Shown here: in pieces, positions 8,398 through 17,635 of the stretch
Numbering within the stretch: position 1 is the stretch's first letter
Layout of the letters: every line of letters starts with the position of its first letter
Assembly (NCBI GenBank): GCA_964587525.1
Contig: CAZPLZ010000004.1
Span: 1 to 38,218, forward strand
DNA: 38,218 nucleotides
Direction of reading: 5' to 3'
Source: CAZPLZ01 sp964587525
GTDB taxonomy: Bacteria > Oederibacteriota > CAKKQC01
The notes under the pieces: generated by a model
Seen by the model: the letters and a program-made list of their open reading frames with translations, nothing else
Told to the model about the DNA's origin: nothing
Database searches by the model: none
Program-made: the position numbers and the translations under genes

Positions 8398-9314
8398 TTC
8401 GGGTGGGCCGCCCCGATCAAGTCGGTAACGCGCCCCACCTTCTCGTGGCGCAGGCAGTCCGTCAATTCCCCGGTGATCCGGACCGCCGCCGCCGGCTCAA
8501 GGAAATTGGCGGTTCCCACCGCCACCACGGTGGCCCCGGCGAGCAAGAACTCCATGACATCCTCACCGGAGTTGATGCCGCCCATTCCGATGACTGGCAG
8601 GGGTAGCGCCTCAGTAACCTGCCAGACACACCTGATCGCCAGCGGTTTGATCGCCGGCCCGGACAACCCCCCAAACACTGATGATAGTTTTAGTTTTTTC
8701 GTCTGCACATCGATGGCCATTCCTAGAAAGGTGTTGACCAGCGAGAGGGCGTCCGCCCCGCCGGCTGCCACGGCCCGAGCGATGGCGACGATGTCGGTCA
8801 CGTTTGGTGAAAGCTTCACGATCAGGGGCTGGCGCAACGCCCTCTTGGCCCGCCTGGTCACTTCCTCCGCCAGCTTGGGATCCACCCCGAATTCCATCCC
8901 CCCACATGTCACATTTGGACATGAAATGTTCAGTTCAACGGCCGCCACCCCTGCTGCACCGGAAAGCTGTTTGCAGACTTCCTCGTATTCTTCCATGGTG
9001 GATCCTGCCACATTGGCGATCACCGGAATACTCAATTGACGAAGCATGGGAAGTTTATCGGTCAGAAACTTTTCCACACCGACATTTTGCAACCCGATGG
9101 CGTTGAGCATGCCGCTTGCCGTTTCAGTGATGCGTTGTGGCGCATGACCTTCCCGGGGTGCCAAGGTAAGGCTTTTCACAATGAGGCCGCCCAGCCGGTT
9201 GAGATCATAATATTGGCTGAATTCCTCCCCGTATCCAAATGTACCGGAAGCTACGAGGACAGGCGTTTTAAACTTAATGCCTGCTATGTCAGTTTCGAGT
9301 GTTGGTTCCGTCAT
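8394..9314 (-). CDS. pyrD: Dihydroorotate dehydrogenase, class 1B catalytic subunit
   Basis: This 306-aa flavoprotein oxidises dihydroorotate to orotate. The active-site Cys is at 132 in ELNISCPNVTCGGMEFG, and Cys rather than Ser marks class 1. IGLQNVGVEKF and GMGGINSGEDVMEFLLAGA are FMN and substrate-site segments. The presence of pyrK directly upstream makes it the NAD-dependent type 1B enzyme. I chose ATG 9314 because it overlaps the pyrK stop (ATGA), like the neighbouring junctions; ATG 9329, five codons earlier, is also possible. Neither has a clear Shine-Dalgarno, so coupling to pyrK translation is likely. Confidence 0.94.
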   Translation of the reverse strand: MTEPTLETDIAGIKFKTPVLVASGTFGYGEEFSQYYDLNRLGGLIVKSLTLAPREGHAPQRITETASGMLNAIGLQNVGVEKFLTDKLPMLRQLSIPVIANVAGSTMEEYEEVCKQLSGAAGVAAVELNISCPNVTCGGMEFGVDPKLAEEVTRRAKRALRQPLIVKLSPNVTDIVAIARAVAAGGADALSLVNTFLGMAIDVQTKKLKLSSVFGGLSGPAIKPLAIRCVWQVTEALPLPVIGMGGINSGEDVMEFLLAGATVVAVGTANFLEPAAAVRITGELTDCLRHEKVGRVTDLIGAAHPK

Positions 9315-10138
9315 AGGGAGAGGGGGCATGCGGTCCAGTCAATCGTCCGGCCGTCAAACACCGGACCGTCACAACAGATCCTCACAAACCGCCCATGACC
9401 TTCCGCTCCATGAACGGGTAGGACGCACCCCAGACAGACGCCGACCCCGCAACCCATCTGATTTTCCACCGCCACTTGTACGGGCAGGTGTTTCCACCGT
9501 TTGGACAACGTGGCCAGCATGCCCATCGGACCACAGCCATACAGTCGCACTGAGCCAGCAATACCGGAGAGCAATGAAGCGCATAGATCAATCACCGTTC
9601 CATGCAGCCCGACAGCGCCGTCTTCAGTGGCAAATTGCGAATTCAGCCACGGCTCCTTCGCTAACCGGTCCCGCCAGAGCAACTGATCGGCGGTCCGGGC
9701 ACCAACCAGCAGAGAAATCCGTTCAGCGAGTCGGCGATCGCGGAGATATTTAGCCAGCAACAGCAGCGGTGCTACCCCGTATCCTCCACCGATGAGCACC
9801 GCGTTCTTCACCGTGGTACCGTCAAACTGATATCCGGTCCCCAATGGCCCCAGCACATCCATGGTATCGCCGGGTTTCATCCCTGCCATTACATACGTGA
9901 GTTTACCCACTTTTTTGAATAACAGGGTCAGGGTCTCGCCATCGCAGCCCGCGATGCTGAATGGCCTCCGTAACATGGCAGGGTCAGCCTCGGGCAACCG
10001 GATGTGCACAAACTGCCCCGGTGTTGCCTTCCGGACAACCTCCGGCGAACGTAAATCAAGTTCACAGTACTCAGGGTTTTCTAGTGTCCGCCTGGCGAGG
10101 ACTTTTGATTTCACTAGGAGCCCGGGGACGTAAGGCAT
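9311..10138 (-). CDS. pyrK: Dihydroorotate dehydrogenase electron-transfer subunit
   Basis: This 275-aa ferredoxin-reductase-like subunit passes electrons from PyrD to NAD. The FAD-binding segment MLRRPFSIAGCDGETLTLLF and the glycine-rich LIGGGYGVAPLLLLAKYL of the NAD domain are present. The [2Fe-2S] ligands are Cys230, Cys235, Cys238 and Cys255 or Cys256, in MGCGVGVCLGC...RICCDGP. The start is ATG 10138, seven bases after the carB stop. The stop overlaps pyrD. The last few residues (CPLSL) come from a CCCCTCTCCC stretch like an arm of the family A repeat. Identification is secure. Confidence 0.95.
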   Translation of the reverse strand: MPYVPGLLVKSKVLARRTLENPEYCELDLRSPEVVRKATPGQFVHIRLPEADPAMLRRPFSIAGCDGETLTLLFKKVGKLTYVMAGMKPGDTMDVLGPLGTGYQFDGTTVKNAVLIGGGYGVAPLLLLAKYLRDRRLAERISLLVGARTADQLLWRDRLAKEPWLNSQFATEDGAVGLHGTVIDLCASLLSGIAGSVRLYGCGPMGMLATLSKRWKHLPVQVAVENQMGCGVGVCLGCVLPVHGAEGHGRFVRICCDGPVFDGRTIDWTACPLSL

Positions 10139-10145
10139 TTTCTGA

Positions 10146-13100
10146 CTAGCCCCCGGCCTCGCGGACTCGGCCCGCAGACGACCTCCCTACCCTCTCCCCC
10201 CTTTGGGGGGAGAGGGTAGGGAGAGGGGGAACCACTGCGAGGGCGTGATACTCCTGGAGTGGTTTGACTTCCAACGCACTGGATTTGACACTGTCCAGGG
10301 CGCTCACGAGAGCTTGGGCACCGGCCAGGGTGGTGATACAGGGTATCTGGTGCATCACCGCGGAACAACGGATCGCGTAATTGTCGCTTCGCGGCCCTTT
10401 ACCCTGCGGGATGTTGATGATGAGCTGGATTTCACCGTTGGTGATCAGATCCAGGACATTGGGGCGGGCACCTTCATGAACTTTTGGCACCGGGGTCACG
10501 GTGATGCCGCTGAGCATGAGGGCTTCTGCGGTCCCCTCCGTGGCAAGGATCTTGAAACCTTGACCGACGAGGTGCCGGGCGACGGAGGTGATGCCGTGCT
10601 TGTCCTTGTTTTTCACGCTGACGAACACGCTTCCCCCGGAAGGCAGCTTCTGTCCCGCTGCGAGCTGAGACTTCGCAAACGCGGCGCCAAATGTCGTGTC
10701 GGTCCCCATCACTTCCCCGGTGGACTTCATTTCTGGCCCGAGGATAATGTCTGCTCCCTGAAACCGATCAAACGGGAACACCGATTCCTTGATCCCAATA
10801 TGACGAAAGACTGGGGGGCCGGTGATTCCTTGATCAGCGAGGGATCGCCCGATCATGACCTTGGTGGCAACCTTGGCCCAGGGAATGCCGGTCACCTTGC
10901 TCACGAACGGCACGGTCCGGGAGGCGCGCGGGTTGACCTCAAGCACAAAGACTCGTTCGTTTTTGACCGCATACTGAACATTCATCAGGCCTTTAACCTT
11001 TAAGGCCAGCGCCAACACTCTGGTTTGCGTGTTGATCTGTTCGATGATCTCTTCGGTCAGCGTATGTGGCGGGAGAACCATGGCGCTGTCGCCAGAGTGG
11101 ATACCCGCCTCCTCGATATGCTCCATGACCCCGGCAATGACAACCCGTGACCCATCCGCCACACAATCCACGTCAACCTCGATGGCATCCTCAAGGAATT
11201 TATCGATCAGGACAGGATATTCCGGCGAGACCAGCATGGCCAGTGACATGGAGGCTTCCATCTGGCTGCCGTCATACACGATGTCCATAGCCCGGCCACC
11301 GAGCACATAGGAGGGGCGCATCAGCACCGGATACCCGATCCGGTTCGCCACACTCCGGGCTTCGGTGAGGGAACGCGCCGTCCCGGCCTGTGGCCGGTTA
11401 AGCTTCAGCCGTCTCAGGAGGGCGTCGAACCGTTTCCGATCTTCGGCGATATCGATAGACGTTGGTGAGGTCCCTAGGATGTGAATGCCGGAGGCGGCAA
11501 GTCCTTTAGCGAGTTTCAGCGGTGTCTGCCCTCCCAATTGGAGAATCACCGGAGGGTTGAGTTCACGCTCCAGAACGGCAGACACGTCCTCCAAAGTCAG
11601 CGGTTCAAAATACAACCGGTCAGAAGTGTCGTAATCAGTGGAGACCGTTTCCGGGTTGCAGTTGATCATGATGACTTCGAAGCCCTCCTCCCGCAGGGCA
11701 TAAGCCGCATGCACGCAGCAGTAGTCAAATTCCACCCCCTGGCCAATACGATTTGGCCCGCTGCCTAGAATCGCAACTTTTTTGCGGGCCGTTGGCGGCG
11801 CCTCAGTTTCCGATTCATACGTTGAATAGAGATACGGCGTTCTGGCCTCGAATTCTGCCGCGCAGGTGTCCACCATCTTGTAGGAGGGGTGAATGTTAAA
11901 GGCCTGGCGTGCGCGCGTCACCTTCTCCGGCGTTACGTTCATCCACTTCGCGATCTGCGTGTCAGAAAATCCCATCCGTTTCGCTCGGAGCATCTCACGA
12001 GCCGTGAGCCTGAAGACCTGCTTGCGCTTGCCCGCTTCCCCTTTCGCCCGCCGCTTGATAACAGCAATGAGTTCCTGTTCGGTGTGAACGATTTCTTGTA
12101 TCTGCCTGAGGAACCATGGATCGATGTGCGAGAGCTGGTTCAGTTCTTCAATAGTTTGACCCGCAACGAGGGCTTCACGAATGGCCAGCACTCGATCGGG
12201 ATTGGGCCGAGCGACACGTTCCTTAAGTTCTTCGAGTTTGGCGCCTGAGAGATGGCCCGCCTCCAAGCCGTTCAGTCCGTTTTCCAGTGACCGGAGCGCT
12301 TTTTGCAGTGAGGCTTTGAACGTACTGCCGATTGCCATGACTTCCCCCACTGAACGCATCTGGGTGTCCAGCCATTGCTCGACTTCAGGAAATTTCTCAA
12401 ATGCAAACCGGGGGATCTTGGTGACCACATAATCGATCGTCGGTTCGAAACTGGCCGGCGTGGACTTGGTAATGTCGTTGGGCAGTTCATCAAGCGTATA
12501 CCCGACGGCAAGCCGTGCTGCGATCTTGGCGATCGGGAACCCCGTCGCTTTTGAGGCGAGGGCTGAGGACCGGGACACCCGGGGGTTCATCTCAATCACA
12601 ACCATGTGCCCAGTGGATGGATTCACGGCGAACTGGATATTGGAGCCGCCAGTCTCCACGCCGATGGCGCGCATGATGGCAAAAGCCCAGTCACGCATCT
12701 TCTGGTATTCCTTGTCTGTCAGTGTTTGTGCTGGAGCGACGGTGATCGAGTCGCCGGTGTGGACCCCCATCGGATCAAAGTTCTCAATCGAGCAGACAAC
12801 CACACAGTTATCCTTCTTATCGCGCATCACCTCCAGCTCGAATTCTTTCCACCCAAGCACAGATTCCTCAATCAGCACCTGCCCGATTGGGCTTAAGTCT
12901 TGAGCGAAACGCGTTTTCTCCCGCAACTCATCGGCATTGTACACAATGCCCCCTCCCGTTCCTCCCAGCGTAAAGGCTGGACGGAGAACCAGGGGAAAGC
13001 CGAGTTCACCAGCCACCTCCAGCGCTTCGTCCACGCTGGTTACTTCCCGGCTTCGCGGTACATCGAATCTCAGGGAGAGCATCGTTTCTTTGAAGAGTTT

Positions 13101-13487
13101 CCTGTCTTCAGCCCGGCGGATGACGTCATGCTGGGCCCCGATCAGCTCCACGTTGTGGCGAGCCAGAACGCCACGCTCGGCGAGACCGATGGCCACATTG
13201 AGGGCGGTCTGACCGCCCAGTGTGGGCAGCAAGGCGTCCGGCTTTTCAGCGACGATGACCTTCTCCACCATGTCCAGCGTGATGGGCTCAACGTAGGTCC
13301 TCAAGGCTTTCTCCGGATCCGTCATGATGGTGGCGGGATTGCTATTGACGAGTATCACCTCGTACCCTTCAGCCTGCAAGGCCTGACAAGCCTGGGTCCC
13401 TGAATAATCAAATTCACAGGCTTGGCTGATGACGATTGGCCCTGATCCAATGATCAGGATCCGTTTGATATCGTTCCGCTTCGGCAT
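10146..13487 (-). CDS. carB: Carbamoyl phosphate synthase large subunit
   Basis: This 1113-aa protein makes carbamoyl phosphate from ammonia, bicarbonate and two ATP. It has the duplicated ATP-grasp layout: the first half starts IKRILIIGSGPIVISQACEF and the second half, near residue 565, AILGSGPNRIGQGVEFDYCC. A C-terminal MGS-like allosteric domain follows, ending in CITTLAGAQALVSAL. ATG 13487 overlaps the carA stop (TGATG). The family usually ends just after a VKPLQEYH-like segment; here about 28 further residues (PLPTLSPQRGERVGRSSAG and on) are encoded by a perfect dispersed palindrome at 10185-10221. The tail is probably an acquired extension rather than part of the enzyme. Confidence 0.97.
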   Translation of the reverse strand: MPKRNDIKRILIIGSGPIVISQACEFDYSGTQACQALQAEGYEVILVNSNPATIMTDPEKALRTYVEPITLDMVEKVIVAEKPDALLPTLGGQTALNVAIGLAERGVLARHNVELIGAQHDVIRRAEDRKLFKETMLSLRFDVPRSREVTSVDEALEVAGELGFPLVLRPAFTLGGTGGGIVYNADELREKTRFAQDLSPIGQVLIEESVLGWKEFELEVMRDKKDNCVVVCSIENFDPMGVHTGDSITVAPAQTLTDKEYQKMRDWAFAIMRAIGVETGGSNIQFAVNPSTGHMVVIEMNPRVSRSSALASKATGFPIAKIAARLAVGYTLDELPNDITKSTPASFEPTIDYVVTKIPRFAFEKFPEVEQWLDTQMRSVGEVMAIGSTFKASLQKALRSLENGLNGLEAGHLSGAKLEELKERVARPNPDRVLAIREALVAGQTIEELNQLSHIDPWFLRQIQEIVHTEQELIAVIKRRAKGEAGKRKQVFRLTAREMLRAKRMGFSDTQIAKWMNVTPEKVTRARQAFNIHPSYKMVDTCAAEFEARTPYLYSTYESETEAPPTARKKVAILGSGPNRIGQGVEFDYCCVHAAYALREEGFEVIMINCNPETVSTDYDTSDRLYFEPLTLEDVSAVLERELNPPVILQLGGQTPLKLAKGLAASGIHILGTSPTSIDIAEDRKRFDALLRRLKLNRPQAGTARSLTEARSVANRIGYPVLMRPSYVLGGRAMDIVYDGSQMEASMSLAMLVSPEYPVLIDKFLEDAIEVDVDCVADGSRVVIAGVMEHIEEAGIHSGDSAMVLPPHTLTEEIIEQINTQTRVLALALKVKGLMNVQYAVKNERVFVLEVNPRASRTVPFVSKVTGIPWAKVATKVMIGRSLADQGITGPPVFRHIGIKESVFPFDRFQGADIILGPEMKSTGEVMGTDTTFGAAFAKSQLAAGQKLPSGGSVFVSVKNKDKHGITSVARHLVGQGFKILATEGTAEALMLSGITVTPVPKVHEGARPNVLDLITNGEIQLIINIPQGKGPRSDNYAIRCSAVMHQIPCITTLAGAQALVSALDSVKSSALEVKPLQEYHALAVVPPLPTLSPQRGERVGRSSAGRVREAGG
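10185..10221. repeat. Perfect 17-bp inverted repeat (family A) inside the carB 3' end
   Basis: CCCTACCCTCTCCCCCC (10185-10201), a TTT loop, then GGGGGGAGAGGGTAGGG (10205-10221) is a perfect inverted repeat. It lies in the coding frame of carB, 39 bases before the stop, and is read as part of the protein tail. In RNA it would form a very stable hairpin in the carB-pyrK region, which could cause polarity or mRNA processing. The same family recurs at 20139, 22850, 28587 and, degenerate or halved, at 3953 and 30196. Confidence 0.92.
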
Positions 13488-14686
13488 CAGTCCATTATTG
13501 ACGGGTGAGGGACCGATGTGCCGTATTTTGCTGCTTGAATCATTTTCACGAAACTCTTGAAATGCTTTCTGGCGTCGTGTGGTCCTGGGGACGCCTCTGG
13601 ATGATACTGGATAGAAAACAGCGGCAGTTCTTTGTGCCGCTGGCCTTCCACAGTCTGGTCGTTAAGGTTGAGATGGGTGACTTCTACTCCGGACGGCAAT
13701 GTCGCGGCGTCTACCGCGAAATTGTGGTTCTGGGCCGTGATCTCCACCGTCCCTGAGGGCCTATGCATCACGGGATGGTTACCACCGTGATGGCCAAATT
13801 TGAGCTTAAACGTGTTAGCCCCGAGGGCGCGCCCGATCACCTGGTGGCCTAAGCAAATGCCAAACACTGGCACGTTCCCGAAGAGCTCTCGTGCCGTCTG
13901 ACAGATCTGTGGGAGCCGCTCCGGGTCGCCAGGGCCGTTGGAAAACACCACCCCGTCTGGTTTGTAGCCAAGGATATCCGGTGCGGTAGAAAAGGCGGGG
14001 ATGACCGTGAGACGGCACCCCGCGCTGACCAACGATCTAAGGATATTGTATTTCACCCCGCAGTCCACCACCACCACGTGAAAGGGGCCTCCGCTGCCTT
14101 CAAATTCCATCTGTTCAGGATTTTGGCGTTGTGGATCCGAGTCAGTGAGTAAAGGTTTGACCGGGTCCTGCCACGAGAACGGTTTGGCACAGGACACTTC
14201 CGTGACCAGGTCCCGCTCCTCGATGGGTGGGACAGCCTTGGCACGTTCAACAAGCGTTTGCCGCCGCCGTTCGCTTGTTGAGATGACGCCGCGCAGTGCG
14301 CCCTTCATCCGCAACCGGGTGACCAGCGCCCGGGTGTCCACATCTTCAATGCCGACAATTCCATGCCGCGCCAGATAATCCGGAAAGCTTTCCTGGCTCC
14401 GCCAGTTGCTGGGGACCGCGCATGCCTCCCGCACGATAAACCCTTCCACATAGGGGCGGGTTGATTCCACGTCGTCAGGATTGATGCCGCAATTTCCGAC
14501 ATGGGCGACCGTCATGACCACCATCTGGCCTTTGTAGGAAGGGTCGGTCAGCACTTCCTGGTAGCCTGCCATCGAGGTGTTGAACACGACTTCACCAGAT
14601 GTCTCTCCAGCCGTACCAAAGGACAAACCTTCATAGACCGAGCCATCTTCGAGGGCCAGCCAAGCGGGAAGCCGTTTCCTCGCCAT
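13487..14686 (-). CDS. carA: Carbamoyl phosphate synthase small (glutaminase) subunit
   Basis: This 399-aa class I glutamine amidotransferase feeds ammonia to CarB. The catalytic triad is visible: Cys278 in VFGICLGHQ, with His362 and Glu364 in SIQYHPEASPGPHD. The N-terminal half has LALEDGSVYEGLSFG and the FNTSMAGYQEVLTDPSY segment typical of CarA. I start it at ATG 14686 (MARKRLPAWL), one base of which is shared with the pyrC stop (TGATG). The frame stays open to 14818, but those codons are the pyrC gene in another frame. The stop shares a base with the carB start. Confidence 0.96.
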   Translation of the reverse strand: MARKRLPAWLALEDGSVYEGLSFGTAGETSGEVVFNTSMAGYQEVLTDPSYKGQMVVMTVAHVGNCGINPDDVESTRPYVEGFIVREACAVPSNWRSQESFPDYLARHGIVGIEDVDTRALVTRLRMKGALRGVISTSERRRQTLVERAKAVPPIEERDLVTEVSCAKPFSWQDPVKPLLTDSDPQRQNPEQMEFEGSGGPFHVVVVDCGVKYNILRSLVSAGCRLTVIPAFSTAPDILGYKPDGVVFSNGPGDPERLPQICQTARELFGNVPVFGICLGHQVIGRALGANTFKLKFGHHGGNHPVMHRPSGTVEITAQNHNFAVDAATLPSGVEVTHLNLNDQTVEGQRHKELPLFSIQYHPEASPGPHDARKHFKSFVKMIQAAKYGTSVPHPSIMD

Positions 14687-15987
14687 CAGATCAGCTCTCC
14701 TTCCCGCACGACGATGTCCCCAGCGACGATGGTATGCACAACCCGCCCACGCATGGTCTGGCCATGAAACGGCGTGTTCTTGCTCTTGGAGGCCAGCTTG
14801 CCGGTGTCCACGATCCATGCGGCCTGTTCGTCAAAAACCGTGACATCGGCAGGCGCCCCTACCGTTAGTGAGCCACCCGGAAGGTTCAGCAGGCGGGCGG
14901 GTGACGTGGCAAGAAGATTGACCAGTGCCGGAAGGGTGATCGCGCCAGCATGCACCAGAGTCTTCAGACAGAGCGCAAGGAGTGTTTCCAGCCCGATCAT
15001 ACCGGAGGCCGCCAGGTTGAACTCCACATCCTTGTCCAACGGACCATGCGGCGCATGATCACTGGCGATGGCATCAATGGTGCCGTCGGTCACAGCGGCG
15101 ATCAGCGCTTGCCGGTTTTCTTCATCCCGCAGCGGCGGGCTCACTTTGGCCTGCGTGTCGAACTCCCCGACCGCCTCGTCCGTCAGCGCGAGATGGTGGG
15201 GCGTGACCTCACAGGTGACGTGCACCCCCCGCCGCTTGGCTGCGCGGATCATGTCAACACTCCTGTGGGAGCTTATGTGCGCGATGTGCAGATGCGCGCC
15301 GGTGGCCTCAGCCAGCAGGAGATCGCGTCCGACGATCACGTCCTCCGCCAGTGGCGACCGGCCCGCCAGCCCAAGTTTGAGTGACACGTGGCCTTCGTGC
15401 ATCACCCCGCTGTCGATGAGGTGCTCGTCTTCCGCATGTTCGATGTACGGGGTGCGCAGGGCCTGCGCATTGACCATGGCCCGCTTCGAGAGCAGCGCGT
15501 TCATCACGCTGTTTCCGTCATCCGAAAATGCCACCGCGCCGGCTTCTTTCAATCCGACCAGATCCGCTATAACTTCCCCTCCGCGTTCCTGGCTGATGCA
15601 CCCGATGGGGTAGACCTTGACGGCACCGTCTTGTGCCGCTCTGGAGAGCACGTAGGCGATCATCGCGGGCGAATCCAGTGGCGGGGTGGTGTTGGGCATA
15701 CAGGCGATCGCCGTGACCCCCCCTTTGGCTGCCGCCCGGGTGCCGGTCGCAATGGTTTCCTTGCCCTCCTGGCCCGGCTCCCGCAAGTGGACATGGATAT
15801 CGACGAATCCGGGCGTGACGACTAACCCCTTGACGTTAAGAGTTTCAGCGCCGTTCGCCTTAAGGTTTGAGCCAATCACCGCAATCTTGCCACTCCTGAT
15901 CAAGACATCCTGAACGCCATCGAGATGGTTCGCCGGGTCAATCACCCGCCCCCCGTGCAGCAAGATAGACTTTTCCCTCTCAGCCAT
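14686..15987 (-). CDS. pyrC: Dihydroorotase (type I)
   Basis: This 433-aa amidohydrolase cyclises carbamoyl aspartate to dihydroorotate. The zinc-binding HxH lies in GFVDIHVHLREPGQEGKETI near residue 60, and the late metal and catalytic segment ASDHAPHG is present near residue 310. Length and motifs fit the bacterial type I enzyme usually found beside pyrB. ATG 15987 lies inside the pyrB 3' end (8-nt overlap). The final Asp and His motifs are intact, so this is an active enzyme rather than the inactive pyrC' form that partners some ATCases. Confidence 0.96.
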   Translation of the reverse strand: MAEREKSILLHGGRVIDPANHLDGVQDVLIRSGKIAVIGSNLKANGAETLNVKGLVVTPGFVDIHVHLREPGQEGKETIATGTRAAAKGGVTAIACMPNTTPPLDSPAMIAYVLSRAAQDGAVKVYPIGCISQERGGEVIADLVGLKEAGAVAFSDDGNSVMNALLSKRAMVNAQALRTPYIEHAEDEHLIDSGVMHEGHVSLKLGLAGRSPLAEDVIVGRDLLLAEATGAHLHIAHISSHRSVDMIRAAKRRGVHVTCEVTPHHLALTDEAVGEFDTQAKVSPPLRDEENRQALIAAVTDGTIDAIASDHAPHGPLDKDVEFNLAASGMIGLETLLALCLKTLVHAGAITLPALVNLLATSPARLLNLPGGSLTVGAPADVTVFDEQAAWIVDTGKLASKSKNTPFHGQTMRGRVVHTIVAGDIVVREGELI

Positions 15988-16963
15988 TTATCTTTCCCCG
16001 GCTGGTTTCAAGCAGGTACAGCACCGCCATCCTGATCGCGATGCCGTTCGCGACCTGATCCACGATGACGGACTGGGGGCCATCGGCAACGTCGTGGGCG
16101 ATCTCAACGCCACGGTTCATGGGGCCGGGATGCATGATCAGCGCCCCAGGTTTAGCCCATTTCGTCCGCTCCATGGAGATGCCGTAGTGCTGCACGTAGG
16201 CCTTGACCGACGGAAGAAGTCCCATCCGGTGCCGCTCGAACTGCAGGCGCAGGATGTAGATGACATCCGTGCCATCCAGGGCGGCTTTCAGATCGTGATA
16301 GACGTCCGCACCGAGGTGTTTGAACTCAGACGGGAGGAGCGCCGGCGGTCCGCAGAACCGGACTTTCGCACCCAGCTTCGTGAACGCGAGCAGATTGGAT
16401 CGCGCCACCCGGCTGTGCAACAGGTCTCCAACCAGGGTGATTGTCTTTCCTTCAATTCCCCCCAGCTTGTCCCGCACCGTGTAAAGGTCCACAAGAGCTT
16501 GAGTGGGGTGCTCGTGCTGGCCATCACCGGCGTTGATCACCGACGCCTTCAGGTTCCGTGCTAACGCATGCGGTGCTCCGGATGAGGCATGCCGCATCAC
16601 GATAAAGTCAACGCTCATGGCTTCCAGGGTCCGCGCGGTATCGAGTAAGGTCTCTCCTTTGGAGACACTACTGACCTGGACGTCGATGTTGACGACGTCT
16701 GCGGAAAGCCGGACCGCCGCAAGCTCGAATGACGTCCGGGTCCGGGTGCTGGGCTCATAGAAGAGGTTGACCACCGTCCTTCCACGGAGCGCCGGAACTT
16801 TCTTGATAGGGTGTTTGGCGACATCCTGGAGTGAATCGGCCGTGTTGAGGATCAGTTCGAGCTCCTGGCGGGAGAGTGATTCGATATCCAGCAGGTCTTT
16901 ATGCGCCAGCCGGGTTACCGGCGCTTCAACCTGTACCTCCTGCGTGCGTTCCAGGATGCCCAT
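15980..16963 (-). CDS. pyrB: Aspartate carbamoyltransferase catalytic subunit
   Basis: This 327-aa enzyme joins carbamoyl phosphate and aspartate, the committed step. The carbamoyl phosphate loop is FYEPSTRTRTSFELAA, followed by the family segments HPTQALVDLYTV and MHPGPMNRGVEI. No regulatory subunit (pyrI) is present in the operon, so control probably rests on PyrR at the RNA level. ATG 16963 shares its last base with the pyrR stop (TGATG). About 20 residues precede the conserved core, slightly longer than usual. Confidence 0.96.
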   Translation of the reverse strand: MGILERTQEVQVEAPVTRLAHKDLLDIESLSRQELELILNTADSLQDVAKHPIKKVPALRGRTVVNLFYEPSTRTRTSFELAAVRLSADVVNIDVQVSSVSKGETLLDTARTLEAMSVDFIVMRHASSGAPHALARNLKASVINAGDGQHEHPTQALVDLYTVRDKLGGIEGKTITLVGDLLHSRVARSNLLAFTKLGAKVRFCGPPALLPSEFKHLGADVYHDLKAALDGTDVIYILRLQFERHRMGLLPSVKAYVQHYGISMERTKWAKPGALIMHPGPMNRGVEIAHDVADGPQSVIVDQVANGIAIRMAVLYLLETSRGKING

Positions 16964-17508
16964 CAGAGCGGCCCTTCCAGCACAACCTGGTCCCGCCCGT
17001 CCACCTCGGTGATTTCCACCTTGACGTTGGAGCCAGTGGTCGTTGGAATGTTTTTTCCCACATAATCCGGCTTGATGGGCAGCTCCCGGTGCCCCCGGTC
17101 CACCAGCACGGCGAGCTGGATAGCCTGCGGCCGGCCGTAATCAACCAGAGCATCCATCGCGGCCCTAACGCTCCGGCCGGTGAAGAGCACGTCATCCACC
17201 AGAATCACAATTTTTCCATCGATCGAGCCAGGGATGTCGGTGGTCTTGGGTAACACCGGCTTGGTACCCACATCGTCTCGGTGCAGGGTGATATCGAGCA
17301 CGCCGAGTGGCGCCTTAACACCGTGATCACGGTTGAGAAATTCCGTGATCCGTTTGGCGAGGACATCCCCACGGGCTGGGATCCCGAGGAGCAGAACATC
17401 GGCCCACTGCTCCCGATTTTTCTCATGAATTTCGTGGGCGATGCGCACCAGGGATCGCTCGATGGCCACGGCGTCCATAAGCACAGAGCTATTGTTATCA
17501 GACACCAT
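16963..17508 (-). CDS. pyrR: PyrR bifunctional pyr operon RNA-binding attenuator / uracil phosphoribosyltransferase
   Basis: This protein of about 181 aa has the PyrR core SLVRIAHEIHEKN, LLLGIPARGDVLAKRI and the PRPP-binding motif VILVDDVLFTGRSVRAA. PyrR proteins bind a hairpin in pyr leader RNA when UMP or UTP is abundant and promote termination; many also salvage uracil. The start is not certain. ATG 17508 gives MVSDNNSSVLMDAVAIERS, and ATG 17478 would give MDAVAIERS, closer to the usual N-terminus; a TTG lies at 17517. None has a strong Shine-Dalgarno. The gene is first in the operon, and the leader just upstream carries a matching PyrR site and a terminator, strongly supporting autoregulation. 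Confidence 0.95.
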   Translation of the reverse strand: MVSDNNSSVLMDAVAIERSLVRIAHEIHEKNREQWADVLLLGIPARGDVLAKRITEFLNRDHGVKAPLGVLDITLHRDDVGTKPVLPKTTDIPGSIDGKIVILVDDVLFTGRSVRAAMDALVDYGRPQAIQLAVLVDRGHRELPIKPDYVGKNIPTTTGSNVKVEITEVDGRDQVVLEGPL

Positions 17509-17515
17509 GGCCAAC

Positions 17516-17551
17516 AAAAAAGCCGCGCAGGTTAGAACCCACGTGGCCGCT
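17516..17551 (-). terminator. Intrinsic terminator (attenuator) just upstream of pyrR
   Basis: On the minus strand AGCGGCCACGTGGGTT, a short CT loop, then AACCTGCGCGGCT can form a GC-rich hairpin with one mismatch and two wobble pairs. It is followed directly by a run of six T (17521-17516) and then the pyrR start. Its position between the PyrR-binding element and the first gene is that of the conditional terminator in PyrR-controlled operons. Confidence 0.8.
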
Positions 17552-17584
17552 CAACTTTCTGGACATCTTGCAATTCATCGTTGC

Positions 17585-17617
17585 TCCTTGCCAGCCTCAC
17601 CGGACCGGCTTAAAGGA
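17585..17617 (-). promoter_or_regulatory. PyrR-binding RNA element in the pyr leader
   Basis: In the transcript, UCCUU (17617-17613) pairs with AAGGA (17589-17585). A 5' UAA bulge follows, then GCC/GGC (17609-17607 with 17592-17590), enclosing GGUCCGGUGAGGCU (17606-17593). The consensus for PyrR sites, as I recall it, is ARUCCNGNGAGGYU; this matches 13 of 14 positions, and the lower stem and bulge also match the Bacillus layout. Bound PyrR would stabilise this anti-antiterminator and let the downstream terminator form. Confidence 0.85.
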
Positions 17618-17635
17618 CGTTTATGTTCTCATCCA

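Noticed and set aside
10203..11003. Long plus-strand open frame opposite carB
   Set aside because: It is antisense to a conserved region of CarB, and its translation resembles no protein family.
14686..14818. N-terminal extension of CarA up to 14818
   Set aside because: The added residues are pyrC codons in another frame; the family start MARKRLPAWL with the TGATG overlap fits length and context.
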